Origin: Terriglobales bacterium
GTDB lineage: Bacteria; Acidobacteriota; Terriglobia; Terriglobales; Acidobacteriaceae
Direction: 5' to 3'
DNA length: 64,000 bases
Assembly: GCA_035651655.1 (NCBI GenBank)
Contig: DASRFG010000006.1
Coordinates: 1 to 64,000 of the forward strand
Shown here: positions 25,893 to 34,582 of the stretch, in pieces
Position numbering within the stretch: position 1 is the stretch's first letter
Layout: each line of letters begins with the position of its first letter
Notes under the pieces: generated by a model
The model's database searches: none
What the model saw: the letters and a program-made list of their open reading frames with translations, nothing else
What the model was told of the DNA's origin: nothing
Translations under genes and position numbers: made by a program

Positions 25893-26031
25893 CATAGATG
25901 CCCCAATAGCAAATTGGGTTCACAGCGAGTTAACCTAGTATAAAGCATTTTGTTTGTGGCATTTGCGGATTAAAAAATAATATGGGTTTCCACTTGACTC
26001 CCGCTGAAACCTTGTCACTACCGAATCCTGA

Positions 26032-26120
26032 CCACAGAGGGCACGGGAGGATGGATCGGTTCACTTCCAACTTCCTGGGCCCTGGTTTGTCTGTGCTCCT
26101 CTGTGACTCCGTGGTTGAAA
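26032..26120. repeat. Imperfect inverted repeat, dispersed-repeat type
   Basis: The left arm ACCACAGAGGGCACGGGAGG (from about 26031) is mirrored on the other strand by ACCACGGAGTCACAGAGGAG (ending near 26120). This CACAGAGG-type sequence is a familiar dispersed intergenic repeat in many environmental bacterial genomes. It fills most of the space between the toxin-antitoxin promoter and ridA; 25893-26030 otherwise holds only AT-rich DNA. Confidence 0.55.
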
Positions 26121-26125
26121 AAGAG

Positions 26126-26503
26126 TCAAGCCAGGGCGATTACATCAATCTCCACCAGCACGTCTTTGGGCAGGCGTGCTACCTCCACGGTGGAGCGGGC
26201 GGGCGGCGCCGCCTTCCAGAACTTTGCATAAACCTCGTTCATGGCCGCGAAGTCGTTCATGTTCTTCAAAAAAACTGTCGCGCGCACTACTTTTTCCAGC
26301 GTTGTGCCCGCTGCCTTAAGAATGGCTTGCAAGTTTTTCAAGACCCGTTCGGTCTGCACCGCGACATCGCCCTGCAGCACATTTCCGTTTGCCGGATCGA
26401 GGGCAACCTGCCCTGAAACGAATACGAAACCTCCCGCTCTGATGCCCTGTGAGTACGGGCCAATGGCCTGGGGCGCTTCTTTAGTGGCGATCACGTCTCT
26501 CAT
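26126..26503 (-). CDS. ridA: RidA family enamine/imine deaminase
   Basis: Hydrolyses reactive enamine/imine intermediates released by PLP enzymes such as threonine dehydratase; cytosolic trimer. The 125-residue protein has the whole family profile: APQAIGPYSQGIRAGGFVFVSGQ at the N-terminus, VVRATVFLKNMNDFAAMNEVY in the middle, and the active-site segment ARSTVEVARLPKDVLVEID with Arg103 and Glu107. The Arg that binds the substrate carboxylate marks it as the RidA subgroup proper. ATG at 26501-26503. It lies downstream of the rel/spoT gene on the same strand, separated by a short repeat-rich gap. Confidence 0.95.
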   Translation of the reverse strand: MRDVIATKEAPQAIGPYSQGIRAGGFVFVSGQVALDPANGNVLQGDVAVQTERVLKNLQAILKAAGTTLEKVVRATVFLKNMNDFAAMNEVYAKFWKAAPPARSTVEVARLPKDVLVEIDVIALA

Positions 26504-26504
26504 G

Positions 26505-26550
26505 CAGTTCTCAATTTCCAGTTCTCAGTTTCAAGTTCCCAATTCCTAAG
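26505..26550. repeat. Degenerate short tandem repeat between rel and ridA
   Basis: Successive degenerate copies of a roughly 12-14 base unit of the type AGTTCTCAATTTCC / AGTTCTCAGTTTCA / AGTTCCCAATTCC. The same style of repeat (TTTCGAGT, GACTCGAAAC) appears within tgt. Confidence 0.6.
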
Positions 26551-26588
26551 CGCAGTGTCGTCAACCGTGGCTCTCTGGACACTCGACA

Positions 26589-28802
26589 CTAAGAACTAAT
26601 TCTTTGTACCCGCTGGACATCGTGTACGCCAGGGATCTTGCGCAACCCCGCAATGATGCGCTCGAGATGCTTTAGGTCGTCAATGTCAATCACCACATCA
26701 ATGCTGGCCTGGCTATTCGCGGTACGGGCTTCGACGTTGCGGATATTCGTATTGTCATCGCTGATGATCGCGGTGATCTGTTTCAGCATGCCGGCACGAT
26801 CATCGCAATACAGAGTCAACTTCACCGGATAGCCGCTCGCCGCCGTACCATCCTCACGCGCCCATTCCACCGCGATGCGACGCTCGGACTCATACATAAG
26901 ATTGATGACGTTCGGACAGTTCTTCGAGTGTACGGCCACGCCTTTGCCGCGGGTCACGTAGCCGACAATGTCCTCGCCACGAATAGGATTGCAGCATCGG
27001 GCGCGGTACACCAGCAGGTCGTCGTGGCCTTTTACCTTAATGGCATTGTGGTCGCCTCCAAAAACGCGACGAACAACGCTGCTGATCGTGTTCTGTTTTT
27101 CTTCGTCGCCTTCCCCCGGCTGCTCGGTGGCCGCTGGTACCAGTTTTGCCAGCACTTGCCGGGCGGCGAATTTGCCATACCCAATGCCTGCCAGCAAATC
27201 GTCTTGCCCGCCCAGACCATAATCTGAGGCTGCGCGTTTGAAGTCCTCTTCTTTCAGGTCTTTGATAGCGATGCGGTATTTGCGCGCTTCTTTTTCCACC
27301 AGTTTGCGTCCGATCTCGATCGCCCGCTCGCGCTGGTGGACGTTGAGCCAATGCTTGATTTTGTTGCGCGCCCGCGATGACCGCACCACCCCCAGCCAGT
27401 CACGGCTGGGATGGTGCCCGGGCTGGGTCAGGATTTCGACGATGTCGCCGCTATGCAGCTTGTACCGTAACGGCACCATGCGTCCATTGACTTTCGCGCC
27501 TACACAGGTATGCCCGACTTCGGTGTGGATGGTGTAAGCAAAGTCCACTGGCGTCGCGTCCCGCGGCAGGATCAGGACCTTCCCTTTCGGCGTAAACGTG
27601 TAGACCTCCTCCGGGTAGAGGTCAATCTTTAGAGTATTCAGAAACTCGCTGGGGTCGGAAATGTCTCTTTGCCATTCCACAACCTGGCGTAGCCAGGCCA
27701 GGCGCTGCTCGTCGCGGGCGGTGACGGGGCCGTCCTTGTACTTCCAATGGGCGGCGATGCCTTCTTCCGCCATCTTATGCATTTCCTCGGTGCGGATCTG
27801 CACCTCGACCGGCGTGCCATTTTCGGCAATTACCGAGGTGTGCAGCGACTGGTAAAAGTTCGGCCGCGGCATGGCAATGAAATCTTTGATCCGCGAAGGG
27901 ACTGGCCGCCATAGGTTATGAATGAGGCCCAGCACGCCATAACAATCTTGCACCGAGCCAGTAATGATGCGGACCGCCAGCAAGTCATAGATTTGGTCAA
28001 CCGTAATGTGCTGCCGCAGCAATTTCTGGTGGATGCTGTACAGCCGCTTGATGCGGCTCTCGACCTTGGCTTCAATCCCAGCTTCTTTCAGCTTCTCGCG
28101 CAGTATTTCTTCGATCTTGGCCAGGAATTGCTCGCCCGCTTTGCGCCGTGCCTCCACCGCTTCGTGTACCTGCTGGTACCCGATGGGATCCACGTAGCGG
28201 AAGCCCAGGTCTTCCAGTTCGCCACGGATTTTGCCCATTCCAAGCCGGTGCGCGATGGGCGCATAAATATCGAGCGTCTCCCTGGCGATTTGCTGTTGTC
28301 GTTCGGCCGGCAGGTGCTCCAGGGTGCGCATGTTGTGCAGGCGGTCGGCCAGCTTGATGAGCACCACTCGGATGTCATCCACCATGGCCAGCACCATTTT
28401 GCGGACGTTCTCCGCCTGGCGCTCCTCACTGGAGGCGAAGTCTATTTTGCTGATTTTGGTGACGCCCTCGACAATATGGGCTACCTGCTCACCGAATTCC
28501 TTGCGGATATCAACGATTGTTACCGAGGTGTCTTCGACGGAGTCGTGCAGGAGACCGGCGGCTATCGCCACCGGGTCGAGCTTCATTTCCGCCAGAACCA
28601 GCGACACTTCCACGGGGTGCACCAGATACGGTTCGCCGGAAGCTCGCGATTGTCCCGTGTGGTGGAGCAAGGAATAGTCGTAGGCCTTGCGGATGAGCTC
28701 CAGATCGTCGTTTGGGCGGTAGGACTTGACTTGCTTTAACAGGTCACGAAAACGTGTGACCGTCAGCACGTTGGTCGCGATCTGATGGCGCAGGGTCGCC
28801 AT
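26589..28802 (-). CDS. rel: Bifunctional (p)ppGpp synthetase/hydrolase (Rel/SpoT)
   Basis: Stringent-response enzyme that makes and degrades (p)ppGpp. The 737-residue protein has all modules. The HD hydrolase domain (residues about 40-200) is intact, with HTGQSRASGEPYLVHP and LLHDSVEDT plus a later LADRLHNMRTL. The synthetase domain (about 240-370) carries RIKRLYSIHQKL and YDLLAVRIITGS. A TGS domain follows (about 405-465, VYTFTPKGKVLILPRDATP), then a helical/zinc-finger region with ARCCNPIRGEDIVGYVTRGKG, and a C-terminal ACT domain. An intact HD motif together with the synthetase motif argues for a long bifunctional Rel. ATG at 28800-28802, divergent from the TIGR01777 gene. Confidence 0.96.
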   Translation of the reverse strand: MATLRHQIATNVLTVTRFRDLLKQVKSYRPNDDLELIRKAYDYSLLHHTGQSRASGEPYLVHPVEVSLVLAEMKLDPVAIAAGLLHDSVEDTSVTIVDIRKEFGEQVAHIVEGVTKISKIDFASSEERQAENVRKMVLAMVDDIRVVLIKLADRLHNMRTLEHLPAERQQQIARETLDIYAPIAHRLGMGKIRGELEDLGFRYVDPIGYQQVHEAVEARRKAGEQFLAKIEEILREKLKEAGIEAKVESRIKRLYSIHQKLLRQHITVDQIYDLLAVRIITGSVQDCYGVLGLIHNLWRPVPSRIKDFIAMPRPNFYQSLHTSVIAENGTPVEVQIRTEEMHKMAEEGIAAHWKYKDGPVTARDEQRLAWLRQVVEWQRDISDPSEFLNTLKIDLYPEEVYTFTPKGKVLILPRDATPVDFAYTIHTEVGHTCVGAKVNGRMVPLRYKLHSGDIVEILTQPGHHPSRDWLGVVRSSRARNKIKHWLNVHQRERAIEIGRKLVEKEARKYRIAIKDLKEEDFKRAASDYGLGGQDDLLAGIGYGKFAARQVLAKLVPAATEQPGEGDEEKQNTISSVVRRVFGGDHNAIKVKGHDDLLVYRARCCNPIRGEDIVGYVTRGKGVAVHSKNCPNVINLMYESERRIAVEWAREDGTAASGYPVKLTLYCDDRAGMLKQITAIISDDNTNIRNVEARTANSQASIDVVIDIDDLKHLERIIAGLRKIPGVHDVQRVQRISS

Positions 28803-28920
28803 GCTTGATTATAGACCCAGTTGTAAACGGGTCACCTACGGCCAGTACTTCTGTCACGCGTTGGCGGGTTTCCGATTTCAATCAAGGGGCGTACTCTGGC
28901 ATTGGGGGAGTCACACAACC

Positions 28921-29820
28921 TTGGCAGGTCTTCGAGTTTTAGCAACGGGAATGTCAGGACCAGTAGGGGCGGGGCTCCTGCCGGTGCTTTCGGCCGCCGG
29001 CCATCGCGTTACCCGGCTGGCGCGTCATGCCGCCACCGGCGAGAGCGAGATTCAGTGGGACCCGGCAACGCCCCTGTCCCCAGAGACCGTGAGCGGCTTC
29101 GACGTTGTCATTCACCTGGCGGGAGAGAGCATCTTTGGGCGCTGGACGGAGGCGAAAAAGCAGCGCATTTTGCTGAGCCGAACCCTCGGCACGCGAAATT
29201 TGTCGCTGGCCCTCGCCAATGCTTCCAGCAGGCCGCGGGTGCTCATCAGCGGATCGGCAATCGGTTATTATGGCGATCGTGGTGACGAAACACTCACGGA
29301 GGACAGTTCGCCAGGAAGCGCATTCCTCACAAAAGTGTGCCAGCAATGGGAAGCAGCCACGCAACCCGCAGCAAGTGCCGGTATTCGCGTCGTCTCATTG
29401 CGCCTTGGAGTGGTTTTGAGCCCGCAAGGTGGAGCCCTTGGACAAATGCTTTTGCCGTTCAAAATGGGGGTGGGCGGACGTCTAGGCAGCGGACGGCAGT
29501 ACATGAGCTGGGTATCAATCAAAGACGTGGTGGGCGCCATTGAGCACGCCATGAGTTCAGACAGTCTGCACGGCCCTACGAATGTTGTATCTCCAAATCC
29601 TGTAAACAATGCCGAGTTTACCCAGGCACTCGCTCAGGTGCTGCATCGCCCGGCAATCTTTCCCATGCCCAGGTTCGTAGTTCGCACGCTCTTCGGAGAA
29701 ATGGGAGACGAATTGCTGCTGTCCAGCGCCCGCGTCCTTCCCAAACAACTTCAAGCCACCGGCTACCGATTCCGCCATCCGGAACTAACCCACGCGCTCA
29801 GAGATTTGCTCGGGAAGTAG
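28921..29820 (+). CDS. TIGR01777 family NAD-dependent epimerase/dehydratase-like protein
   Basis: A 299-residue extended SDR protein of the YfcH/TIGR01777 family. The N-terminal Rossmann strand and glycine motif are LRVLATGMSGPVGAG, a slightly altered GxxGxxG. Family landmarks follow: FDVVIHLAGESIFGRWTEAKK, then SRTLGTRNL, ISGSAIGYYGDRGDETLTED, VVSLRLGVVLSPQGGALGQML and GRQYMSWVSIKDVVGAI. The frame is open from 28801, but the TTG at 28921, preceded by GGGGGAG at 28904-28910, fits both the family start and the ribosome-binding site; the longer version would overlap the rel start codon. The biochemical role of the family is not firmly known; in plants and bacteria it is linked to cell division. 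Confidence 0.9.
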   Translation: MAGLRVLATGMSGPVGAGLLPVLSAAGHRVTRLARHAATGESEIQWDPATPLSPETVSGFDVVIHLAGESIFGRWTEAKKQRILLSRTLGTRNLSLALANASSRPRVLISGSAIGYYGDRGDETLTEDSSPGSAFLTKVCQQWEAATQPAASAGIRVVSLRLGVVLSPQGGALGQMLLPFKMGVGGRLGSGRQYMSWVSIKDVVGAIEHAMSSDSLHGPTNVVSPNPVNNAEFTQALAQVLHRPAIFPMPRFVVRTLFGEMGDELLLSSARVLPKQLQATGYRFRHPELTHALRDLLGK

Positions 29821-29848
29821 CATTGTCAGCAAGGGCAGTCTTCGCCGA

Positions 29849-31399
29849 TCAATTTGCGGCTGCCATTGCTTTTTGAAATTCTTCGACGCGCTCGCGCACG
29901 CTCAGAACATGCTGCGGCAGCTTCAGGCGGCTGCCTTCTTCAAGGATAGGGATCAGCTTGTCAAACTCCGGCCCGGAGTGCGAGCCAGTGATCATGATGC
30001 GGATCGGGTGGAATAGCTCTTTGCCCTTGGCGCCGGTCTCAGTCTTTACCTCGTTAACCATAGCTTTGAAGCGCTCGGGGGTGAGCTGATTGGCCCTCGC
30101 CAGATCGTCCGCCAAAATACGTTTCGTAAATGACTCCATTACGGCTTGGGTTTTGGCCCAGCCCATGACTTCAGCATTTTCCGTCGCTGCCAATGCCGCA
30201 CGCGGGTCGAAGCGGAAGATCATGGATGCCCGCTCGCGAAGTTGATCCAGGCGATCCACGGAAGGCGCCACCAGGTCCAATATCTTTGAGAACCAAGCTT
30301 TCAGCGGTTCAGCGACGTTAAGGCTGAGCTGCGCACTCGCGCCTGCGCCGAATAATTCCTTCTCGAAGAAGGGCAGCGCCAGTGTCAGTAATCGCTCCTG
30401 TGGAGTTTCCTTGATGTAGTGCCGGTTCAGCCAGTACAGCTTCTCCATGTCGAAGACGGCAGGAGAACGAGTTACGCGCTCAAGCGAGAATTCCTTGATC
30501 AATTCTTCTGTGCTGAAGATCTCGCGTGTTCCGCCGCTCGGCGCCCAACCCAGCAATGCCAGATAGTTCGTCAGCGCTTCGGGAAGCACTCCCATTTCGC
30601 GAAAGTTGGCAATCGAGGTCGCACCGTGCCGCTTGGACAACCGCTCGCGATCGCCACCCAAGATGGTTGAAAGATGGGCGAACTCCGGCACCTGCCATCC
30701 CAGCGCTTCATAAAGTGCCACCTGTTTGGGAGTGTTGGAAAGGTGGTCGTCGCCGCGGATCACATGCGTAATCTTCATCATCGCATCATCAACCACGACC
30801 ACGTAGTTGTACACCGGCATCCCGTTTGACCGGAGAATGATGGGATCACTCACCGATTCGCTGGCGAACTCGATGGGCCCATGCACAATGTCGTGAAAGC
30901 GAATAGGGTGCTCAGGTATTTTCAGGCGGATCGCCGCCGGCTCGCCCGCATCTCTCCGACGCCGTGCCTCTGTCGGATCAAGGGTGCGGCATTTTCCTGA
31001 ATAAATCTGTTGACGATGCTCCGCCAGGGCAAGCTTGCGCTCGCGCTCGAGCTCTTCGGTCGAGCAGAAGCACAGGTAAGCTTTGCCCTCATGCAGCAGC
31101 CGTTCGGCGTGCGTTCGGTAGAGATCCAGGCGATCTGATTGGCGGTAGGGAGCGTATGGGCCACCTGCATCCGGCCCTTCATCCCAATTCAGGCCCAGCC
31201 ATTTCAAATCATCAATCAGCTGATTTTCAAATCGTGTCTCGCTACGTTCGACGTCGGTGTCTTCGATCCGCAACACCATTGTGCCGCCCCCCTGGCGTGC
31301 GAAAAGCCAATTAAAGAGCGCAGTCCGAGCGTTGCCAACGTGGACCTGTCCCGTTGGGGAAGGTGCAAAGCGAACACGAACCGGGGGTTGAGGCGTCAC
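29849..31399 (-). CDS. gltX: Glutamate-tRNA ligase (first of two in the window)
   Basis: Class I aminoacyl-tRNA synthetase that charges tRNA with glutamate. HIGH-equivalent [16 protein letters not shown] near the N-terminus, [21 protein letters not shown], the metal-like cysteines in CFCSTEEL and [18 protein letters not shown] and the KMSKS-equivalent LSKRHG are present, with the helical anticodon-binding half behind. A longer frame continues to 31525, but the family begins right at [11 protein letters not shown], so the GTG at 31397-31399 is preferred; no good Shine-Dalgarno is visible. The second paralogue (57681-59144) is clearly diverged. In organisms lacking GlnRS, one of two GluRS can be specialised for tRNA-Gln. 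Confidence 0.93.
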   Translation of the reverse strand: MTPQPPVRVRFAPSPTGQVHVGNARTALFNWLFARQGGGTMVLRIEDTDVERSETRFENQLIDDLKWLGLNWDEGPDAGGPYAPYRQSDRLDLYRTHAERLLHEGKAYLCFCSTEELERERKLALAEHRQQIYSGKCRTLDPTEARRRRDAGEPAAIRLKIPEHPIRFHDIVHGPIEFASESVSDPIILRSNGMPVYNYVVVVDDAMMKITHVIRGDDHLSNTPKQVALYEALGWQVPEFAHLSTILGGDRERLSKRHGATSIANFREMGVLPEALTNYLALLGWAPSGGTREIFSTEELIKEFSLERVTRSPAVFDMEKLYWLNRHYIKETPQERLLTLALPFFEKELFGAGASAQLSLNVAEPLKAWFSKILDLVAPSVDRLDQLRERASMIFRFDPRAALAATENAEVMGWAKTQAVMESFTKRILADDLARANQLTPERFKAMVNEVKTETGAKGKELFHPIRIMITGSHSGPEFDKLIPILEEGSRLKLPQHVLSVRERVEEFQKAMAAAN

Positions 31400-31652
31400 A
31401 AATTCGATGTTAGCAGAGGCGCCACCATATACCTTCGTACTTTGACGTGCCGTGCGCCACGCCTTAATGTTCCCCTTCGCAGCGGAGAAAAAGAGACGCT
31501 GCGCAAGTTCTCCGTCCACCCACACAACAACAACTCATCAAACGTCGGCCCCGACGGTCAGGAATGGTAATTCCAGGGTTTCGCCACCCCAAGGCGATGC
31601 CCACGTCCATGGCCGAATTAGCCAACAGAAGATCATGAGCGAGGGAGGAATT

Positions 31653-32087
31653 ATGAGCAGAAAGTTCTACGTCATTTTGGGAACTCTTAGTCTGATGCTG
31701 GTCTCCAGCACGGCTCAGGCACAATCGTTGGCCGCGAAAGTTAGTGTTCCTTTTGCTTTTGCTGCTTCTCAGACCGTATTTCCGGCTGGCGAATATCGCA
31801 TCATGACCATGAGTCCTGGGCGAGCTGGCACTTTATTAATCAGCGGAGAAGGTCGTCGTGCCTTCATTCTGCCAACCGAGGAGAGATCAATCTCTGAGAC
31901 CGGCGTTCCTCCTAAGCTGGTGTTCAATCAGTATGGCGGCCGGTATTTTCTCTCAGAAATTTGGCTAAGCGGAGCAGGAGTGATCTGTAAGGTGCATCGA
32001 AGCGATCTGGAAATCAGGCTGGCCGGCATGCCCGTTAGCAAGCGGCACCTGGCAAAGATGATTCAAAAAACTACAGATGACAGGTAA
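31653..32087 (+). CDS. Small secreted protein of an acidobacterial-type family
   Basis: A 144-residue exported protein. The signal peptide is MSRKFYVILGTLSLMLVSST, cleaved near AQAQS. The mature part begins with VSVPFAFAASQTVFPAGEYR and VLIS/FILPTEE strands, then FNQYGGRYFLSEIWL, a pattern I know from multi-copy hypothetical proteins in Terriglobia; the fold is probably a small beta barrel or sandwich. A strong GGGAGGAA lies six bases before ATG 31653; the open frame upstream is not coding. No function is known. It converges on the KimA-like transporter, with an inverted repeat between the two stops. Confidence 0.82.
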   Translation: MSRKFYVILGTLSLMLVSSTAQAQSLAAKVSVPFAFAASQTVFPAGEYRIMTMSPGRAGTLLISGEGRRAFILPTEERSISETGVPPKLVFNQYGGRYFLSEIWLSGAGVICKVHRSDLEIRLAGMPVSKRHLAKMIQKTTDDR

Positions 32088-32102
32088 GGAGTTTTTTGTT
32101 TT

Positions 32103-32143
32103 GCCATTGGGCTGGCCAGCCAGAACGGTGGCCAGCCACTGGC
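32103..32143. terminator. Inverted repeat between convergent genes
   Basis: GGCTGGCC (32110-32117) pairs perfectly with GGCCAGCC (32130-32137) across a 12-base loop; an outer GCCA/TGGC pair extends the stem. There is no T-run on either strand, so it is a possible factor-independent stop only in the weak sense, or an RNA-stabilising hairpin. Confidence 0.4.
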
Positions 32144-32187
32144 AAGTCATTTGTCTCAGGCGGGAGTACGGCCAACTTAGTTACAGA

Positions 32188-34458
32188 TTACCGATTTCCC
32201 TCTTCGAGAGCTTTCCAACTCTGCTCGGCCGCTTCCTTGCTTAAGTCCTCACGCAATTCGGCGAGAAGCTGTTCGCGCTGCGGACCGTGAAGTTCGCGCT
32301 GTAACTCTCGAAGCGCGAGGGCTACGACGTGATAATGGTGCAGACCGCTGAACTCCGGATTTGAAGTAATTTCCAGCCAGACCTGGTGCAGCCGATCTAA
32401 GTCCTGCTCTCGTAAGCGGGGAACGTGCGGACCAAGCGGATATATTCGTGAGCTGCCGTCAGGGAAAATTACCTCGAGCTCGACCCGAGGCCGCGGCTCC
32501 GGCAGTCTCTCCCAGGCGTCTCCCGTGAGCTTGCCTTGTTCGTAGGCGCTCAGCTTGTTGGAGAGTCCGCACACAATTCTGCTGGATCCCAAACGTTGTG
32601 CCGTCACCATGATGGCTTCGAAAACGTCCGCCGCAGGAACCACCAGCAGGTGAACCGGCTTACCTTCCTTTTCAGCCACCGCGACCACTGCCGTAAAAAG
32701 TTCCTGCTCATATTGGTCGAACACCTCTACTGCATCAACCACCGTGCTGCCGCTGAAGGTGTGTTCGCGGTGATAGAGCCGCGCCGTCATCACTACCACG
32801 TCCTGTTTGTTTGTATCTGTACGCGCAAGTACCTGACGCAGGTAGTACAGGTTGCGCGGGTCGCGCACTGCAACCAGGATATTGCCTGCCCGTACGCCGA
32901 GCGCTCCACTTCCCAGTTCCTGATTTCCATACACTCGGAACTGGTCCAGAGTCTCACCTTTACCGGCTCTCTCGCGGGCGACCCGCCGCTCCGAATAAGT
33001 AAAAATACAGAAAAATATTCCGCTAAAGATTACGCCTGCGATCGTGGCATCTTGCTTGGTGAGCAGATTTGCCAACGCCGTAAGGAACAGAATAGCGGTG
33101 ATGATGGCCAGCCCGACTGGTATTTCCTTTCCTCTAATGTAGATGTTGCCGGGCACTTTCCATTGCCGATTCTCAGGCTCGGTATAACGCAAAACGAAAA
33201 CTGCCAGCGCGTTCAGGGTGAAACTCCATATCACGCCAAAAGCGTACAGCCCCGCCAGCAGGTACACATTGCCTCGGCTGGCCACAATGGTGAGAATCTG
33301 CAAACCGACGATCAGATTAATGATGCGGTAGCTGGTGCCGTATTTGGGATGAGGCTTTTGAAACCAGTCGGTGAGCACCTTACCTTCCGCCAATCGGTTC
33401 AGAACGCCATTGGCGCCCACGATTGAAGTATTCTGCGCACCCGAAAGAATCAGAACGCCAACTAAAACTACGAAGGCATGGAAAAGCAACTTCAGCATGT
33501 AGGGGCCGCTCAGGTACATCGCCAAGCCACCGATCAGATTGGCGAAATACGTGGGACGCACACTATCGGGGATGATCATCACTCCGAAAAATGACACCAG
33601 GGAAGTGAACAGCAGGCTGTACACGAAGATGACGAGCCCAGTGCGCTTCAGATTCTGTAGTTTGGGGTGCTCGATCTCGCGATTTACCTGAGCGAGCGTT
33701 TCCTCGCCGCTCATCGCCAACACCGAATGTCCAAATCCCACTAACAAGATGACCAGCGTCAGCTGACTTAACCACGTCCCTTCCAGCCAGCCCAACGATG
33801 CGTGATCGAGTTTCATAGCGCCGGGATGCAAGGGGCTGGGGGGAAGAGGGGCGGGAGTTTTGATCAGGGTTATCAGGCACCAGGCGATCAGAATCACCAC
33901 CATTACCGTGGTGATCTTCATGATCTTCATCGCTTTATCGCTGGACTCGTGAATACCCTGAATGTTCTTCCACCAGAAATAGAGGACGACCAGAATGCCG
34001 AAGACCGCTGAGAAAGCGTTTGGGGCTACGTGGACTGGACGCCCAAGATAGCGGCCGATGTCCTCTATAAATCCCGCCAGGTATTGTCCGGCGGAAACCG
34101 CGCTGATGGGGCCAGTCAGGACGTAATCGAAAAGCAAAGCTGAAACTGAAATTTTGGCCAGCGTACCGCCCATGGCCTCTTTTACGACGCGGTAGACGCC
34201 GCCACGCACGAACATGGCGCTGGATTCAATGTAGAGCGCCCGCACGGCATAGCTGAAAATCATTACCGCCAGAATGAACCAGGGAGCACTCTTTCCGATG
34301 TAGTGTTCGGCTTCGCCGCCAGCGTAATACGCCGAAGAGGCCAGGTCGGAAAGAACGATGGCTGCCGCTCGCCAAAACGAGATGAAGGTCAACATCACCG
34401 TAGTGGCGACGAAAACCTTTACGGCGGGGCGTTTGATGGTCTCTGTGGTGCCGGACAT
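32188..34458 (-). CDS. APC-superfamily transporter with C-terminal universal-stress-like domain (KimA-like)
   Basis: A 756-residue inner-membrane protein. Residues about 15-500 carry roughly 12 hydrophobic helices of the APC fold, with SSAMFVRGGVYRVVKEAMGG and LFDYVLTGPISAVSAGQYLAGF in the first half. The C-terminal 250 residues are cytosolic and begin GNILVAVRDPRNLYYLRQVL, a nucleotide-binding-like alpha/beta (USP-type) domain, ending in a charged helical tail. This order matches KimA/YdaO-type potassium importers, in which the cytosolic domain controls transport and can bind c-di-AMP; amino-acid transporters with the same plan also exist, so the substrate is open. It is larger than Bacillus KimA (about 600 aa). 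ATG at 34456-34458. Divergent or unrelated neighbours on both sides. Confidence 0.87.
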   Translation of the reverse strand: MSGTTETIKRPAVKVFVATTVMLTFISFWRAAAIVLSDLASSAYYAGGEAEHYIGKSAPWFILAVMIFSYAVRALYIESSAMFVRGGVYRVVKEAMGGTLAKISVSALLFDYVLTGPISAVSAGQYLAGFIEDIGRYLGRPVHVAPNAFSAVFGILVVLYFWWKNIQGIHESSDKAMKIMKITTVMVVILIAWCLITLIKTPAPLPPSPLHPGAMKLDHASLGWLEGTWLSQLTLVILLVGFGHSVLAMSGEETLAQVNREIEHPKLQNLKRTGLVIFVYSLLFTSLVSFFGVMIIPDSVRPTYFANLIGGLAMYLSGPYMLKLLFHAFVVLVGVLILSGAQNTSIVGANGVLNRLAEGKVLTDWFQKPHPKYGTSYRIINLIVGLQILTIVASRGNVYLLAGLYAFGVIWSFTLNALAVFVLRYTEPENRQWKVPGNIYIRGKEIPVGLAIITAILFLTALANLLTKQDATIAGVIFSGIFFCIFTYSERRVARERAGKGETLDQFRVYGNQELGSGALGVRAGNILVAVRDPRNLYYLRQVLARTDTNKQDVVVMTARLYHREHTFSGSTVVDAVEVFDQYEQELFTAVVAVAEKEGKPVHLLVVPAADVFEAIMVTAQRLGSSRIVCGLSNKLSAYEQGKLTGDAWERLPEPRPRVELEVIFPDGSSRIYPLGPHVPRLREQDLDRLHQVWLEITSNPEFSGLHHYHVVALALRELQRELHGPQREQLLAELREDLSKEAAEQSWKALEEGNR

Positions 34459-34582
34459 CGTGGGATTGCGGCTACTCTAACGCTGGGTACGCAATCGGCA
34501 AAGATAACACATGGACCTGCCGCTTTCAGCCCGAGCGACCCGAGTATGAACGGGTTTTCATGATCCGGAGCGGCGGTGGGAT

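Noticed and set aside
28801-28920. Longer start for the TIGR01777 protein
   Set aside because: It would overlap the rel start codon, and the added residues are unlike the family; a TTG with a good ribosome-binding site lies at 28921.
31400-31525. N-terminal extension of the first glutamyl-tRNA synthetase
   Set aside because: The added 42 residues have no counterpart in the family, which starts right before the HIGH-type motif.
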